A stretch of DNA of 64,000 bases, taken from positions 1 to 64,000 of the forward strand of contig NZ_JABVAX010000007.1 in assembly GCF_013404595.1 (NCBI RefSeq). The letters run 5' to 3'. Made by a program: the position numbers and the translations under genes. Shown here piece by piece: positions 62,384 to 64,000 of the stretch; the stretch's first letter is position 1; every line of letters starts with the position of its first letter. A model generated the notes under the pieces. That model saw nothing but the letters and a program-made list of their open reading frames with translations, did not search any database and had not been told where the DNA came from. The stretch is from Jannaschia marina. Lineage in GTDB: Bacteria; Pseudomonadota; Alphaproteobacteria; Rhodobacterales; Rhodobacteraceae.

Positions 62384-64000
62384 TCAGGCCGCCGCGTCCA
62401 GAAGCGCCTGCGCGGCACCGCGGGCGGCGTCGGTGACCTGATCGCCGGCGAGCATCCGGGCGATCTCGTCCAGCCGGTCGGCCTCGGCGACGGGCATGAC
62501 CGTGGAGCGCGTCGTCTCGCCCTCCACCCGTTTCTCGACCCGCCAATGATGCGCGCCGAGCGCCGCGACCTGGGGCGAATGCGTGACGACGAGCACCTGC
62601 CCGCCGTCGGCCAGTGCCTTCAGGCGGCGGCCCACGGCGTCGGCGGTGGCCCCGCCGACGCCACGGTCGATCTCGTCGAAGATGAGCGTGCGCGCCCTGT
62701 CCCCGCCCGTCAGGCAGACCTTGAGCGCCAGGAGAAAGCGGCTGAGTTCACCACCCGAGGCGATCTTGTCGAGGGGGCCTGCGGGGGCCCCGGGATTGGT
62801 CGCCACCTCGAAGGCGACCTCGTCCACGCCGTCGGGCCCCGGCGTGCCGGGCGCGAGGCGCGTCGTGAAGATCGCGCGGTCCATCTTGAGCGGGGCGAGT
62901 TCGCCGGCCATGGCCCGGTCGAGCCGCCGGGCGGCGTCGGTCCGGGTCGCGGTGAGGGCGGCGGCGGCGATGTCGTAGGCCCCCTGCGCCGCCGTCGCGG
63001 CCTTCACCAGCGCTGGCAGCCCCCCCTCCGCCGCGTCGAGCAGGTCGAGGCGGTCGCGCAGGTCGGCGGCGAAGGAAGGCAGGTCGTCGGGCGCGACGCC
63101 GTGCTTGCGGGCGAGCGCGCGGATCGCGAAGAGGCGTTCCTCGGTCTCCTCGAGGTCCGTGGGGTTGAAGGCGAGCTGGTCGAGGCAGCCCTCGACGCCG
63201 GCCTGCGCCTCGCCCAGTTCGATCATCGCGCGGTTCAGCGCGTCGATGGCCGGGGTCAGGGCTTCCGCCGCCTCGCCCGCGTCCTCCAGCCAGCGGGTCG
63301 CGTCGATCATCTGACCCTCGGCCCCCTGCGGCCCGATCGCATGGAGCGCCTTCGCCACGTCCTCCCGGATGCGCTCGGCCCCCTGCATCATGCGGCGGCG
63401 CGTGTCGAGCTCCGCCTCCTCGCCCGGTTGCGGATCGAGGGCGTTGAACTCGGCGACGGCGTGGCGCAGGAAGTCCTCCTCCGCGCGGGCCGCATCGCGT
63501 GTCGCTTCGGCCTCTTCGAGGGCGCGGCGGGCGGCGCGCAGGTCGCGCCAGGCGGCAGCAACCGGTGCAAGGTCGACGCCGGCGAAGGCGTCGAGCAGGC
63601 GGCGGTGGCCGCGCGTGTCGAGAAGGCCGCGGTCGTCGTGCTGCCCGTGGAGTTCGAGAAGCGTCTCCGATAGTGCGCGCAACACCTCGCCGGTCACGCG
63701 GGTGCCGTTGACCCAGGCCGTCTTGCGCCCGTCGCGGGCGTTGACCCGGCGCAGGAGCAGCTCGCCCTCCTCGGCGGCGATGGCCTGTTCCGCGAGGACC
63801 GCGTGGGCCGCGTGGCCGGGCGGCAGCGCGAAACTTGCCGTGACCTCGCCCTGCTCCGCGCCTTGCCGCACGAGATCGGCCCGCCCGCGCCAGCCGAGCA
63901 CGAACCCAAGCGAATCGAGCAGGATCGACTTGCCCGCGCCCGTCTCGCCCGTCAGCACGTTGAGCCCGGGCTGAAAGTCGAGCGACAGGTGGTCGATGAT
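62384..64000 (-). CDS. recN: DNA repair protein RecN (N-terminus beyond window)
   Basis: RecN is an SMC-like ATPase in double-strand-break repair. The reading continues to the window edge, where the reverse strand gives IIDHLSLDFQPGLNVLTGETGAGKS, so the extreme N-terminus is missing. Seen here are Walker A GETGAGKS, the coiled coil (ARAEEDFLRHAVAEFNAL and REDVAKALHAI), signature SGGELSRFLLALK, and Walker B TLIFDEIDRGVGGATADAV. Confidence 0.95.
   Translation of the reverse strand: MIDHLSLDFQPGLNVLTGETGAGKSILLDSLGFVLGWRGRADLVRQGAEQGEVTASFALPPGHAAHAVLAEQAIAAEEGELLLRRVNARDGRKTAWVNGTRVTGEVLRALSETLLELHGQHDDRGLLDTRGHRRLLDAFAGVDLAPVAAAWRDLRAARRALEEAEATRDAARAEEDFLRHAVAEFNALDPQPGEEAELDTRRRMMQGAERIREDVAKALHAIGPQGAEGQMIDATRWLEDAGEAAEALTPAIDALNRAMIELGEAQAGVEGCLDQLAFNPTDLEETEERLFAIRALARKHGVAPDDLPSFAADLRDRLDLLDAAEGGLPALVKAATAAQGAYDIAAAALTATRTDAARRLDRAMAGELAPLKMDRAIFTTRLAPGTPGPDGVDEVAFEVATNPGAPAGPLDKIASGGELSRFLLALKVCLTGGDRARTLIFDEIDRGVGGATADAVGRRLKALADGGQVLVVTHSPQVAALGAHHWRVEKRVEGETTRSTVMPVAEADRLDEIARMLAGDQVTDAARGAAQALLDAAA

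Overview
The window is a gene-dense, high-GC chromosomal segment. Gene content and order fit an alphaproteobacterium of the Rhodobacterales (Roseobacter/Rhodobacter type). The supporting blocks are bamE / DUF177 / rpmF-plsX-fabH-ihfA-merR, dgt-argS-SPOR-nagZ-scpA-scpB, a dgt/erpA divergent pair, pepA-holC, lptF-lptG-lptD-surA-pdxA-rsmA, prfA-prmC-DUF4167, and a CIRCE-controlled groES-groEL. There is no rRNA operon, CRISPR array, prophage or conjugation module. One tRNA gene, tRNA-Pro(GGG), is present.

Layout. 1-1500: edge of an IS3-type insertion sequence cutting into an AT-rich unknown gene, then palindromic repeats and an orphan gene. 1524-6950: a HExxH lipoprotein, the ABC-F protein Uup, an OlsB-like acyltransferase, MsrB, a cupin, BamE and a DUF177 protein. 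7130-10885: ribosomal protein L32, fatty-acid synthesis initiation (PlsX, FabH), IHF-alpha, a MerR-type regulator and tRNA-Pro. 10947-16055: a two-domain dCTP deaminase, a haem-dependent N-demethylase-like protein, a BON-MscS channel and a phosphomannomutase. 16167-20703: capsule export KpsE/KpsT, NhaA, and a monooxygenase-MarR pair. 20904-22992: groESL with its promoter and CIRCE. 23088-28834: two tandem uracil-DNA-glycosylase-like paralogues, an SseB protein, 5-oxoprolinase PxpA/C/B, a DUF2478 protein and a TVP38 membrane protein. 28831-36145: a long minus-strand run (dgt to scpB) covering dNTP pool control, arginyl-tRNA synthesis, peptidoglycan recycling and chromosome condensation. 36218-43223: ErpA, MATE exporter, Ndk, a second ABC-F, MarC, a membrane aspartic protease and a small AT-rich insertion. 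43274-56136: HolC, PepA, the LPS-export operon through RsmA, DUF4167, PrmC and PrfA. 56206-59139: PurB followed by unusual tiny genes and an AT-rich islet. 59140-64000: guanine deaminase, MgtE, a potassium-channel-like protein and the 3' part of recN.

Most genes are housekeeping and sit in tightly overlapping operons. The least-explained features are: (i) a paired palindromic element, two copies exactly 32 bp apart, found immediately after the stop codons of both uup and purB in the same orientation; (ii) a 16-codon ORF of repeated Ile-Asn codons after purB whose ribosome-binding site and first codons are duplicated at the start of a 58-aa secreted-protein gene; (iii) the tandem UDG-like genes; (iv) kpsT-kpsE without a kpsM; and (v) the IS-disrupted gene at the left edge. 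None is a proven new system. The purB-downstream locus is the best candidate for something undescribed.
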